The notes under the pieces: generated by a model | Told to the model about the DNA's origin: nothing | Database searches by the model: none | The model's input: the letters and a program-made list of their open reading frames with translations, nothing else | Assembly (NCBI GenBank): GCA_947685225.1 | Contig: CANTUV010000010.1 | Span: 4,278,001 to 4,342,000, forward strand | Reading direction: 5' to 3' | DNA: 64,000 bases | Origin: Garcia nutans | Lineage: Eukaryota; Streptophyta; Magnoliopsida; Malpighiales; Euphorbiaceae | Translations under genes and position numbers: made by a program | Part shown: one piece after another, positions 1-11,808 of the stretch | Layout of the letters: every line of letters begins with the position of its first letter | How positions within the stretch are numbered: the stretch's first letter is position 1

Positions 1-14
1 ATATTAACTTCATA

Positions 15-200
15 TTATTTTATAAAATTAATATATTCATTCTTTGCAGATTCAAAATCATTTACCTTATTAATTACTTCTTTTAACTTATCTATGTTTT
101 TTACTGAAGTTAATTCTTTATTTAATTTATCTTCATTAAATATAAATTTTTTATTAATTACATTTAATTCTCTATCTATATTTGCTACATTATCTGTCAT
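15..200 (-). pseudogene. Pararetroviral coiled-coil ORF fragment
   Basis: A 61-residue open frame starts with MTDNVANID and is rich in Lys, Glu, Asn and Leu with heptad-like spacing, so a coiled coil is plausible. The frame upstream of it (about 200-520, minus) continues from movement-protein-like sequence through two stops. I do not recognise a named family; it may be a tail of the viral polyprotein or a virion-associated-type protein. Confidence 0.4.
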
Positions 201-519
201 AAAAGAGGTTATAGGTGATATGGGTGGAGAAGGATATTATTCTTTGTTATAATTAGGGTTTGCCTCTATAGGATTCATATTTCTTATAGGGTTATAAAAA
301 AGATGTTATACAGTTATACTATAATCTATACGTTTTACTTCACTACTTATTTCAGGTATATCTGATATAGAATACCTAGGCTTTATTACTATTTGTAAAA
401 AAGGTTTAGGTTCTTTTTCTTTATATGAAGCATATATTATAGAAGGTAATTGTGAAGCTCTTTCAATATCTACTGTTGAAGCAGAGGGGAGGAGATATCA
501 AAATACTTACTGCTTATAC

Positions 520-1400
520 TATATCTACTGAATTTTAATTTAACTTTACCATTTTTATATTGTTCAATTTTATTAAATTCTATATTTAATTTTACTATTT
601 TTTCATGTTCTGGAGGAGGAACGATATTTTTCAAAATCCACCTTTTAGTAAGACTAATGACTTTTCATTGAATAGTTTTAGGGATTACTGTATTAGCTTT
701 ACTAAAATCTATCTGAAGAAATTTAGTTTATCATATTTTAGATTTTATAATGTATTTAGTTGCAAAGGCTGAGACCACGACTTTATAATATAGTTTATAC
801 ATTAATGCTACAGGAATTGATCCTTCTAATATTTTATAATTATTAATTTCTAATATAGCACTTTTTAATATATTAGGATCGTTCAGAGATATTGTAATAT
901 CTGAAAAACAAACAAAGAAAATGAGATCACTACTTAAACTAGTCTCTATTGTTTCTAAGAGAAAATCATTAAAAATTTACAAATCTAGCATATCTAATTA
1001 TTGCTAATATATTTGCATTTAAATCTTTCCTAGTTAAGAGTTTTATGCTAATTTGTACAAGTCCTATATGTATATAATTATATTTTTTACTTTTATGGTG
1101 TTTTATAAATTCTGGAGATAACAATATATTTTTTAAAAAAGGTTTATTTAATTGTACATCTCTTTCTTTTGCTTTAATTATATAATTATTTTTAAATATG
1201 TTTAATTTAGGTATTTTATAAATTTATTCTTTATCTACTTTAGGTATTATCCAATTATTTATTATTTTATTAAAATTTTCTAAAATTACTTCATTCCTAT
1301 TTACTATCATTTTAATTTTTGATAACTCAAAACTATCAGATTTAGTTATACTAGCATATTTATATACAAATAGTTTATTTTTAAATATTTAAAAAATAGA
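520..1400 (-). pseudogene. Movement-protein-like remnant of the endogenous pararetrovirus
   Basis: Reading the minus strand from about 1400 down to 980 gives a nearly continuous frame containing YIHIGLVQISIKLLTRKDLN and then an IRYARF block, which resemble the conserved core of caulimovirid (30K superfamily) movement proteins. From about 980 to 640 recognisable pieces continue but jump between frames, with several stops. Cell-to-cell movement would be the ancestral role; this copy cannot encode it. The assignment comes from motif pattern, not from an alignment. Confidence 0.55.
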
Positions 1401-1795
1401 TTTTAAAGTATTTTCTTGTTGATTTTAGACGCGACTATTGACTTACTGCCCTAAATGTCTATCCATTGGCTGAAATAAGACTTACTGTATATCTAAATCC
1501 TACTCAATAATATTTATTTTTAAATCTATAAGTCAAAGATCTAACTATGAAAATAATTTTATCTCTATCTACTACTACCCCTAAACAGTTTTATCTTCTA
1601 GATCTTATGACAATTTGACTTATAGTCAATTGGTTAGTATAGTATAAAAAGAATGATTAAAGCTCTGTCAAGATATAAAACTTTAAAAATTATTAAAATA
1701 CGAAATGAGAAAAACTAAATAAGAATTAGGTTCATTTTGTAAATAATTTGATTATAATATAATCCAAAATTATAAAAATTATGGTGGACAATGTT

Positions 1796-2014
1796 CTATA
1801 AAATATAAGAAACCATATAAAAAATCTTATAAAAAATATTATAAAAGAAAATACAACAAAGAAGATTATTTACAGCTGATAAGCTTTCATTTGTTTTCTG
1901 CCAAAATCTTTTGAGAACTAGACTAGATTTAATACAATTTAAGTTAGCTTCTGTATCAAATAAAACTATAGTTTCTATATTATAATTTAACTTTGCTATC
2001 TTCATATTGTTCAA
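1796..2014 (-). pseudogene. Pararetroviral aspartic protease remnant (DTE in place of DTG)
   Basis: A 72-residue open frame holds the pattern VLFDTEANLNCIKSSLV, which matches the active-site region of pararetroviral retropepsins (D-T-G/S-A-x-x-x-C-I) except that the glycine after D-T is a glutamate. That change should inactivate the enzyme. The frame loses similarity after about 50 residues. It lies just outside the left arm of the inverted repeat, away from the RNase H fragment, so the polyprotein order is disrupted. Confidence 0.5.
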
Positions 2015-2060
2015 TTTTACTAAGTTCTATATTTGGTTTTATTTTACTAAGGCTCAAAAC

Positions 2061-2360
2061 CTTGTAAAGTTTTATTTTATATATAAAGATTTATTGCTAT
2101 AAGCTGGATATCTGGTTGTAACGGTTACTGACTGTGAGCAGAATTTATAAACATATGGTACCTGGTATTATGAAAAGTAATATACTAATAATATGTGCTT
2201 TGTATATGATTTCTTAAAGAATAATTAAAGTTATATGTTTTTAATATATTCTTTTATTTAAGTTATATATTTTTAATATATACTTTTATTATTCTTATTT
2301 TATTTAAATTCATTTAAATTTGTGAATAGATCTAAGAGTGGGGTTGTTGCCTGATTGATT
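2061..2360. repeat. Left arm of 300-bp inverted repeat
   Basis: This arm matches the reverse complement of 4019-4318 over its whole length with scattered substitutions and small indels. Shared landmarks are the run CTTGTAAAGTTTTATTTTAT at one end, GAGCAGAATTTATAAAC in the middle and GGGGTTGTTGCCTGATTGAT at the other end. Within the arm a TTATATGTTTTTAATATAT unit is repeated twice. The broken second ORF (2330-2798) reads into it, so it probably represents the 3' end and intergenic region of the viral genome. Confidence 0.85.
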
Positions 2361-2798
2361 ATTTAATTTTGTAGTCCAAAATTTTTTATTAAACCATATA
2401 GCTTTAGGGTGCTTTAAATGAAAATTTGAAGAAACAATTTGAGTTGAAGCGTTTAAAACTTTAACCTCATTTTTAGAAATATTTTGAGATAAAGTTTTTA
2501 TAGATGAAGATTCACCTATCTCTGCTTTGACAAAAGGAACTAGTGATTTATTACCTGAGGCTTCGGGAGGAGGGAAGCCTAAGTTTGATAGTGCTTTAAT
2601 GACTTCTAAAGATTGGGTCAGCTGAGAGACCTAAAGATCTATTTTAGCTTTATTATCTTCTTCTTGGACAACATCAATTCAAGACTTTATGGCTTTAGAT
2701 TTGGTTATACTATCTAAATTATCAGATAGGACTTTAGGAGAATCAGACATTAAGATTTTTTTAGCTTTATTGGCTGCTTTCTTCTTTTTATTTTCCAT
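2330..2798 (-). pseudogene. Second pararetroviral ORF overlapping the end of RNase H (two internal stops)
   Basis: The minus-strand frame starts with ATGGAAAATAAAAAG at 2798. Its start codon overlaps the terminator of the RNase H frame. It runs about 155 codons in one frame, through two stops, ends in an FWTTKLNNQSGNNP segment, and terminates inside the inverted repeat arm. The Lys-rich start and acidic middle suggest a soluble protein. Florendoviruses are known to carry an ORF2 of unknown function in this position; I infer that this is its remnant. Confidence 0.5.
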
Positions 2799-3062
2799 GA
2801 TTCCTGAGAAGAAATTCACAAGTAATGAAGTCAGGTAAACTATTATTTTCTCATTTAATAAATTCTATATCAAAATTAAAAATACTTAAAATAGCTTGCC
2901 ATCTTGCAAAAATCTATTTTGAGGTAAGGTTTTTAATATCTTTTTTGTAAAACATCTTTAACACTTTTACAATCAATACGAAGTACAAACTTTTGATTTA
3001 ATAAATCACTTTGAAATTTTAAAATACATAAAATAATACTTAAAATCTCTTTTTTAATTGTA
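2785..3062 (-). pseudogene. Pararetroviral RNase H domain remnant
   Basis: On the minus strand, a KEILSIILCILKF...KFVLRIDCKSVKDVLQ stretch is followed, after a one-base frame change near 2945, by an FARWQAILSIFNFDIEFIK block and a SLPDF motif. This is the typical order of the C-terminal half of caulimovirid RNase H, which removes the RNA template during reverse transcription. The reverse transcriptase that should precede it is absent; other viral sequence lies directly upstream. Two in-frame stops and the frameshift make it non-coding. Confidence 0.7.
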
Positions 3063-3079
3063 GAATAATGAACTTTATT

Positions 3080-4015
3080 GGATGATCAAGTAGAGCTAGT
3101 CTTGTTGGGCTTTAAGGGCTCAGAGGTTGAAGGAAGAGATTCAACCATCTGTTGCATCAAGGCTTTATAATCCTCAGCAATTTTTGCAGCTGCAAGAAGA
3201 GCTATAGTTTAGACTTTTTAGTTTCCAAAAGAGACAGACAGCTTTGGGTCAAAGTCACCGTAGTTTCTCTTTAGTAGCCATTGCTTTTTTGTTTGTTAAT
3301 AAGTGAAATTGCAAAAGACAGTCCACTATTTGATTTTAGATTTTCTTAATACCAAAGGTATATTAGTACCTGATTGAACAGAAGTATCAAAGTACCATTG
3401 ATAAACCCATGATATAATAAAAGTTATACAAAAGAGAAGAAGATGAGAGAATTTCTTCTCATAAGGGCTTGAATTTAAATGGACTTTATAATACTGGAAT
3501 GCAAGTAGCACATCATGTGATAATGTTCTATCATCATTTCCACAGTAGTACCATAAATCAGCAAATCACATAGGAAGGTTATCAATTTTTACACTGGTAT
3601 CAAAATATATCAGCCATGAATGTGTTTTACTAGGGTTTTAAAAAAATAAGACTTTAGTCTAGACATCAACATAATCCTAGTAATTATAAGAAGGACAAAT
3701 GTCTTTAGAATGAAGGGTTTTAAATTACAAAAGGATGTGCAGAGGTTTCCTCCAATCAGATTGATGGAGAACTTTCTTTATTTTGAAGGAGAAATAAGCT
3801 ATGATAGCTTTATCCTGCTGATTATAGTTATGCTTTAAATATATAGAACCAGAATCGTCGAGAATATTAAGATAATACTCTTGAGGTTTTAAAAAATTAT
3901 TTCTCTTAAAAAATTACTTTTTAAGGTATACAGACTCAAAAATATTCCATGAATCTGCTGAGTAGTTTCATTTTCAATTATTATAAAAACTTAGCAATCT
4001 AGGGATTATCTAAGT
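3080..4015 (-). pseudogene. Conserved pararetroviral region of unknown function, broken
   Basis: The minus strand from about 3990 to 3300 gives a Trp/Tyr-rich protein pattern in three frames, including a clean 61-codon stretch (3326-3511) with KFSHLLLFCITFIISWVYQW. A short AIALLAAAKIAEDYKALMQQ stretch lies near 3190-3120, ending just upstream of the RNase H fragment. I take this as capsid- or accessory-region sequence of the same endogenous virus because of its position and the same degree of decay, but I cannot name the domain. Confidence 0.4.
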
Positions 4016-4018
4016 AAC

Positions 4019-4318
4019 AATCAATCAGGCAACAACCCCATTCTTAAATATATTTACAAATTTAAATAGATTTAAATAAAATAAGAATAATAAAAACATA
4101 TATTAAAAACATATAACTTAAACGAAAGAATATATTAAAAACATATAACTTTATTTATTCTTTAAGAAATCTTATATAAAATACAGATTATTAGTATATT
4201 ATTTTTCGTTATACCAGATATCATAAGTTTATAAATTCTGCTCACAGCTAATAGCTTTTATAATAGTGTGTCCAGCTTATACCAACAAATCTTTACAAAT
4301 AAAATAAAACTTTACAAA
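4019..4318. repeat. Right arm of 300-bp inverted repeat
   Basis: This is the reverse-complement partner of 2061-2360, about 1.66 kb away. It marks the right limit of recognisable viral sequence; beyond it the DNA is featureless AT-rich spacer. Confidence 0.85.
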
Positions 4319-4320
4319 TT

Positions 4321-6694
4321 TATGATGCACCATATTAACTTTCATTGTAAGTGTAGAACATACTTATACAAAATAAACTTAAATGAAATATATTAATTTA
4401 TATTATATATATAAGCTAGGAATAAATGAAGTGTTAAAAGAGTGACACATCATCAATTTTAAAAAATAATATAATATAATTTCATTTTTTTTCTTTTTAA
4501 TTAATTTTTAAGTAATTTTAATAATTGATATAAAATCTAAAATCTAATATTTATTATATATATGACTATTAATCTTCTATTAAATAATTACACATTAATA
4601 TAATTTCATGATATTAATTAAATAAGTTATATTTGTGACTTTTAATTTTTTATAAATTAATTTCACATTAATATAATTAAATATTGTTGATTGATTTATA
4701 TATAAAAAATTAATTACACATTATAATTATATTATTGATTGATTTATATATTTTTTAAGAAATTTAAAAATTTTAAAAATATATAACTACTAATCTTCCT
4801 AATATAAATTAATTATAAAATAATTAATTTTTTTAATAATGATTAATTTATTAATTTATTTATAATTAAAAATTAAATAATAAAATATATTTTTATAAAA
4901 TATAAATTAATTACACATTAATATAATTTAATGATATATTTATATTTTTTTATAATTTTTAAAGGTTAAAAAAATATAACTCTTAACTTTCATAATAAAT
5001 TGATTATAATAATAATTAATTTATATATTTTAAAATTTTAAAAATTAAATAATAAAGTATAATAAAACTTTTGACATTCCTAATATACATATATATATCA
5101 TAATCAAATTAAAGAAAAAAGACAAACTCACATTTTTTTTCTTTTTTAATTAATTTTTATTTAATTTCAATAATTTTTTAAAATTTAAAATTTAAAAATT
5201 AATAAATTACATTTGTGACTTTAAATCTTCTATAAATTTATTATATATTAATGTAATTTAATAATATATTTATATTTTTTGAAACTAATATATTTATATT
5301 TTTTAAAAAAGTTAAAAAGTTAAAAAATTTAACTTTTGACATTCATAATAAATTAATTATAAGTTAAATAATTTATTTATCATAATAATTTATTTATATA
5401 TTTTTAAAAATTTAAAAATTAAATAATAAATATTTTAATTAAAATCATTAATATATGAGGATAAAAATTATATACATAATAAATTATTAATTTTTAACTA
5501 AAACTATTAATATATATAAAAATAAAAGATCATATATTTAATAAATTAATAATATATAAATATAAAATATTTTATGTATAAAAAATTATTGACCAAAATT
5601 AAAAATGAATGAAAAATAAATTATCATATAATGTATATATACTATACCAAAAAATCATATATTATAGTTTTTTATCTATTATTTGTATTCTATAATTTAT
5701 TATATGAAACTATTATATTTAATATATATATAAAGATAAAAAATTATGTATTTTAATTTTATTTCGTACAACTATACTAATAATTACTGATTATATTAAA
5801 TTTATAACATATAAAGATAAAATATTATATATTTAATAAATTATTAATATATAAATAAAATACTATATGTATAATAAAATTTTTATAACATGATTAAAAT
5901 CATATTTATGCATCGCGTGAACATATAGCTAGTTTAGCTTAATTTGTATTACCATATTTATCTCGGTGGTTTGAAAGTTTAAATGAATATTTAAAATTAA
6001 GAAAATCTAGATACATTTAGTATCTATAATTTATAAATTTAAATAATAATTTACTGATTCAAGTTTGTATTCAAACCTATTTAAGACCTATTTGATATTA
6101 ATAAATATATTTATTTAAATTTTATTATATTATAATTGATTGAGTCTAAGATTTTGGAGTCCTGCATTTTAAATATTGTCGTAAGCTATTATCAACTATG
6201 TAAATCAAAACAAATAAAGAAGAAGTGAAGTATTCACAAGCTTAGGACTCACAATAATGATCTATTTTTGTGTGTTTTTAGATTCAGGTCATTAGTTATT
6301 TCCAAATGAGAAAATTACATAATTTTTCTTTAAAATTTTATTCATATTGCATTTTTTTTTTACAAAAATTACTTTTTTTTTATTTTTTACTATATATATA
6401 GAAAAGCATATTCAATAAATTATATTAAAAATATACCATATTTTTTATTTATATAGTAATTTTGTAAACTTTTATTTTTATAATATTTCTGATTTTTTTA
6501 TGTTATTTTTGTAAATTTTCCTTTTCAAATCACACACTAGACATGCCTGTACGCTACCGTTTAGCTGCCAGCTCAGCTAAATCTAAAATCCAATTGGCCC
6601 ACTAGTCTTACAGAAACTACGTACTTTTCTATCACACGCAAGCGATGATTTGCATCTTCCCTGAAGTTCTTAGACTAGGGTTCCAAGATTAGTC
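4321..6694. other. AT-rich intergenic spacer
   Basis: No ORF, RNA gene or clear repeat was seen. Short A/T tracts and TTAAT-type words recur throughout. The last 150 bp before the DUF1664 start become less AT-rich and contain ACTAGGGTTC, a partial telo-box-like word common in promoters of plant housekeeping genes. Transcription start and TATA box were not identified. Confidence 0.6.
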
Positions 6695-9600
6695 ATGGCA
6701 ATGCAATCCGGAATCGGTCTATCCAAGATCATTATCCTGGCCGGCGCAGGTACTTTCACCGGATCAACCATTGTGTTTGCTTACATATGTATATGTATGA
6801 TGCTCGACTTTTGGAGTTTGACTTTGATTTGTTTTCTGCAGGATACACTGGTACAATCTTGTTTAAAAACGGTAAATTATCTGACGTGATTGGTGAACTT
6901 CAGGTACCGTAATTATTCTTTTAGTTAGTTTTGTTTTTTGTTGGCTATTTGTCAGTTATGGATTCAGTCAGTTTTTGTAGTTTTTTTGCCATGGTGGTTG
7001 ATTGGCTAGAAAACAGAAACACGGCAAGACTTCCGTTTTTATAAGTGCAATAACCGGAGACTTGTGCAGTATTGATTTTTTTTGTGTTTGGGTACGCAGT
7101 TGCTGGTGAAGAATTGGGAAAAATCTGGGGAACATTCAGATGGTGATGCTGACTATAGTGATGCCATCGCTCAACAGGTAATGACTATTTTCTTTTTAAT
7201 TAAAAAGTGATCCGTTTGTACTGCCTGTTTTAGTTTGATAATATATTGTTAGATGCATTTAGCGGTTTTAAAATTGATTGCAGGTCAAGCGGTTGACGAT
7301 GGAAATCCGGCAACTGGCCTCAGCACGGCAAATTAATGTTCTGAATGGGAATTCTGGTCAAATGGGTATCTGCTAGTACCATATTTACATAAAATATTTC
7401 TTTACACATTTGTTTTTTGTTTCTTTAGATAATGTTTGCCTTCCTGTCTAAAAAATGCCATGTATTTTGCTTTTTGTTCTGCAGACAGAGCATTGTGATC
7501 CTCCCTAATTTCTCCATTTGCTTGGTGCAGGTAACTTAACTGATCTTATAATTCCAGCTGCTGCTGTGGGGGCACTGGGTTATGGTTACATGTGGTGGAA
7601 GGTATCTATAAATGCCTATAATTTTTTATGTGGCTTTCTTACATTGAAGTGTATTCTTCAAAATTAACTTTTTAAGATGGGTCACTTTCTAGTTCTTTTA
7701 TCATGTCTATTTTGGTATTCTGAGATAAAATTGGAGCATTCAGTAGACTAATTCTCTTTTTTCTTTACACAAGGGCCTAAAATTCTCAGATCTTATGTAT
7801 GTAACAAAGAGTAATATGGCAAAGGCTGTTTCCAACTTGACAAAACATCTGGATCAAGTAACCCAGACTCTATCTGTAAGTCTTATTAATTGATGGATTT
7901 TTTTTCCCTATGTATAAATTTGATTAGAGTTCTTTTAGGTTAAATTTTGTTACTAGAAGGATGAGTTAAAATAGTTAACTGAGACAAATAGTAAACAAAT
8001 TACTGATTTTTAATTTGCCAAGGGACTTAAGGTCTAGTCTACTTGTACTACTATATAAGACTCTTATCTGTAATTCTATATTAATTGTTTTTTTTAACTA
8101 GTCTTTTCTTCATTCTTTTGCTCTTTGGTGGTTCCTGCCTTTTATTTTGTGTTGATTTTGAATTTTTAATTGTGAGACAATTGATTTCCATTCTTTTTGG
8201 TTTGAAACTTAAGGCCTGTGCACAAAAGTCATTTAGTAAGAATTCAAAGAGAATCATACTCGACTGTATTGATGTTGGAATACCCTGTTATTGGCTAATA
8301 TTTTTCTTCTATATGCATTTAACAATATTTTTTAATGTATAATATGTGCTAATCTTGTTATATGCTCTGCTTAAAATACATTCTGTTTTATACTTGTAAA
8401 TACTCGCTTGGACAGGCTGCAAAGGCACATTTGACTCAGCGAATACAACATTTGGATGATAAAATGGATAGTCAAAAGGAGATCTCGAAGGCAATACAAA
8501 ATGATGTAAGAGGATACTCTTTATGTGTGTGTCTTTGAGATGGTGATTGGTGCAATTAGATGTCTGAATAACAACATTTTAACAATAGTTTCAAAATCAT
8601 TGTACCATCTTAAGAATTGAACTGAGGTGTTTGGCAGTGTTCCTCATTATTATTACTGCATGTCAGTAAAAATGTATAGTTGTTAGCTTTGCAAAAACTA
8701 TGGAACTGGAGGACATCCATGACAATTACGAGGCGAGAATGTAAATTTCTTATTCTAGTTAGACTTCCTAATCAATAGATATGCTTTCAATACTTTAGGA
8801 TTAATCTTAGCCATAGTTGTTCTTTAAGTAATAAACTTTTATGTTTGAACACATTATATGGGAAAAAACTAGTTCAATATGTTGACTCGTTAATCGTGAT
8901 AATAATTTGGATGCTTTGTCTTATTCTTATTTTTGTAATATTTTTATTTTAGAATGCAAATAGACTCCATTTGCAGTATGAAGGTGCATATGAGATAATT
9001 AGAATCTGCAGGTTTCATTACTAATGTGGTTCAATCTTTTGACACAGGTTAATGCTGCTGCTGAAAATTTATCAGAAATTGGCACAGAGTTGTGGCAGTT
9101 GCAACGTTTAGTTTCTGGTTTGGTAAGTTTCATTTTGCATTATTTATCCAAATCCATAGTGGCGGGGAACTTCTTGACTAGCGTTGGAGATTTCTGCTAA
9201 CTTGTCTTTTAATGTTCTTTAATCCCCTCAATGTCTTTTCCAGACGACAGATTCAGTTTGCTAATGTCTCCAATTCATTTTTTATGACTACTGAAAATTG
9301 CATATCGTTATCTAGTGTTCTACTTACAAGTTCATTCTTGCAATCTAGCTAGATTTGATATTTTCTTTTTATTCTTTGTGTGCTCCTTTTTTCCTTTTGC
9401 TAAAATGGTTGTAATTTGTTAGTTTCTTTCTGTTGCAGGACGGGCAGATTGATAGATTGGAGCAGAATCAGGTAACAACTTCTATACCTATTTCACTTGA
9501 TTATGAGAATTATACTTCTCTACTAAATGTTAGGGTATCATGTTTAGTTTTTTAAAGGCTAGCATTTCAACAAAATATTCTGATGTTGGAAACATGTGCA

Positions 9601-11808
9601 TGAATAAAAGCTTGCACAGTTTTGCTTGGTTTCTTTGTTTATTCCTTGGGGGGTGTTTTCGGAGGGAATATGACACTCATATTTAATTTCAAAACAAGTC
9701 TTTACAAAAGATATTTGAATATTAATGACTCTGAATTTTTTTTTTCAATTGTCATGCTCAGTCCATCTTTATGCAAGTATTAACAAGAAGCTCTTTGGGA
9801 ACTTTTATTGCAAAACATTTCGTTTTTGTTTTTTGAAAAAAATTAAAAAGTTTGCATATGCTGTATAATAGTGCTTATTATCTGCATAAGTTCACCTGTC
9901 TGCCTTTGATCCATTGCTAATTTGGAATTTAAGCAAAATTAGATCATGAATAACTAGTCAGGCTTTTTTTAAAAAAATATTTATTTATTTATTGAACATA
10001 TTATGGTATGACAATGATTTCCTGTGGAGTGTTATGATAATAAATAACCTGTCTTAGTGCATTGCAATTTCATTAGTAGTTTTTGTAGTTTAATATTCTG
10101 TTTGTGCAGTTGAGGATATACTGATACAGTTATATGATTGCAGGATATTACAAATTTCGGTTTGTTGTACCTGTGCAATTGTGTTCAAGGCAAAAAAATG
10201 GACATGCCTAAAGCTCTCGAGGTTAGAATAGCATTTTAATGCCTTTCAGTAGTGTTGTTGATATATTTTTTCCAAAAACAAGAAACTCTTGGCACTTGAA
10301 TTAGAATCCTTTTGGTGTGAAGAAAATGGCGGATGATAAGTCATGAAGTTGGAGGTTATGCCTAGGACTAAAATGGTGGCTTTGTTCTTCTTTCTTGGTC
10401 AATGAAATTCAATTTTTTCCAGATAGTACAAGGATGCTTGTGAAAAAGAGTAGATGTGAATTTTTTACTTCAAGAAAACTGAAAAAATCTGTCTTAATGA
10501 TCCAAATAATAAAAAAAATTCATTTTTTAATTCCTCAGCTGCACCTTTTCTTCTCAATGTTCTGCCTCCCAAACATAATATATTTAATTTCCCACCCTTT
10601 TATTGAATGCCACATGACCACTCATTCTGATTTTCTGTGTCAGGATTCAAAGAGGGTTGTTAGTTTTTCTTTCATCTATATTGTCCTCTTTGATCAACTT
10701 TTTTTGCAACAGGCTTCATATTTTATCTATTCTCAATGCATTTCACGTTACCCAAGATTAGTTCCATATTTGGCAACTTCCCAAACTGATCAACCTAATA
10801 AGCATTGAACATCTTGCAGGACATGTTTCAACCTTCTGGAAGGACTCGTCCAATCACATACTCGGTTTTGGTAAGTATGCTCTATGCCCTCACTCACACA
10901 CACACATAAACCCATTGACTGCCATCTGGTCTAGTGAATCCCAACTTAAGGCCTTGATCTCTATATAATGTATATGCAGATTAATGTACTAGTAGATCAG
11001 ATGTATTGAGGTATCAAGAAGATGTAGCAGGGTGTTTGCCACTTTGAACTTGAACCTGATTCTCTTTTCTTTTTTATCAGGGTCTTAAGGAGATTACAGA
11101 CAGTTTGTCTCGAACCATCAGTGAAGCACCAGCTAATGTCGCACTGCAAGATGGAATTTATAAGTTGGAATATCCACCACTGACCACACTTAGTCATCAA
11201 CCAAGAGCCCTGCTTAGGTTTGAAATCTATCTCTTTTTTCTTGGCCATCTTTTTTTCACCATGCACGGACAATTTTGATGAGCTTGAAAGGTCATTGTTC
11301 AATTTAATATGGCATGATCTAGAGCACATTGGCTTCTCATTTCTTTTGAAAAGGCAATGGCCAACCTCCTTTGTCTCGTGGTTGCTGTTGTTTTTTTTCC
11401 TTCTTTTTTCTTTTTTAAAAAAAGTGGTACAAAGGCTTGTGCTTAGAGGGGAGGGGGGCAGTCGGAAATTAGGTAAGTTGGCAAAACATGATATCCATCA
11501 AGTCTTTGCCAAAGGAGGACTTGAACTCCACACTTGCCTTGTAAATTTGCAAGGCACGTGACCACCAGGCCAAGGCCTGATGGCAATTACCGCTGTTAAA
11601 TTTTGCAAATCTACCAAATGAAATCTTGGGTATGTCAAACGTTCATGAGCGCATTGTTTTTTCTAGATTTCCTTTTCAATAAAGATTTTTATCTGTATAA
11701 CATGGCTGCCTCCGCTCAATTTCTTAAATGATTGTTTCAGTATGTATGTTGATTTCTGTTTGTTTTTCATGGTATTAAATTTACAGGTTTAATTCAGCCA
11801 AGTGTTGA
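6695..11808 (+). CDS. DUF1664 coiled-coil protein, 13 exons, about 311 aa
   Basis: Joined exons are 6695-6749, 6842-6903, 7100-7177, 7284-7365, 7531-7601, 7774-7875, 8416-8505, 9048-9122, 9439-9471, 10144-10221, 10820-10870, 11081-11217 and 11787-11808. All introns are GT-AG and all phases agree. The protein starts MAMQSGIGLSKIIILAGAGY, has a hydrophobic N-terminal segment, a second hydrophobic segment around IPAAAVGALGYGYMWW (about residues 98-116), and then a long coiled-coil region (KHLDQVTQ...HLDDKMDSQKEISKAI...) typical of the plant DUF1664 family. The molecular role of that family is not established; an organelle or membrane-anchored location is inference. The C-terminal exon boundary (LLRFNSAKC) is the least certain part. 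No lesions were seen. Confidence 0.85.
11391..11580 (-). mobile_element. tRNA-derived SINE in the last intron of the DUF1664 gene
   Basis: On the minus strand the element begins near GGCCTTGGCCTGGTGG, whose TGGCCTGGTGG (11562-11572) resembles a Pol III A box. GTTCAAGTC (11518-11526) fits the B-box consensus GWTCRANNC exactly, with about 35 bases between the boxes as in tRNA-type promoters. The body continues about 120 bases and ends in an A-rich tail (11391-11422). Length and structure fit a plant SINE; target site duplications were not identified. Confidence 0.65.

Larger units (their letters stand above)
1..4320 (-). mobile_element. Decayed endogenous pararetrovirus (Caulimoviridae, florendovirus-like)
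   Basis: Several short stretches on the minus strand translate into pieces that look like plant pararetrovirus proteins: a movement-protein-like region, a retropepsin-like fragment, an RNase H fragment, an overlapping second ORF and a coiled-coil ORF. They are out of the expected order, broken by stops and frame changes, and lie beside a 300-bp inverted repeat. No integrase or LTR with TSD is visible, which fits illegitimate integration of an episomal virus rather than a retrotransposon. The layout, with a second ORF starting inside the end of the pol frame, is what is known for florendoviruses, but the genus is inference. No piece is an intact gene. Confidence 0.7.

Noticed and set aside
10395..10808. 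137-codon plus-strand ORF.
   Set aside because: It lies wholly in an intron of the DUF1664 gene, has no family features, and its composition is that of intron sequence.
11220..11561. 113-codon plus-strand ORF and a 110-codon minus-strand ORF in the same place.
   Set aside because: Both cover the last DUF1664 intron, its exon 12 and the SINE; low-complexity Phe/Leu runs come from the A-rich tail of the SINE.
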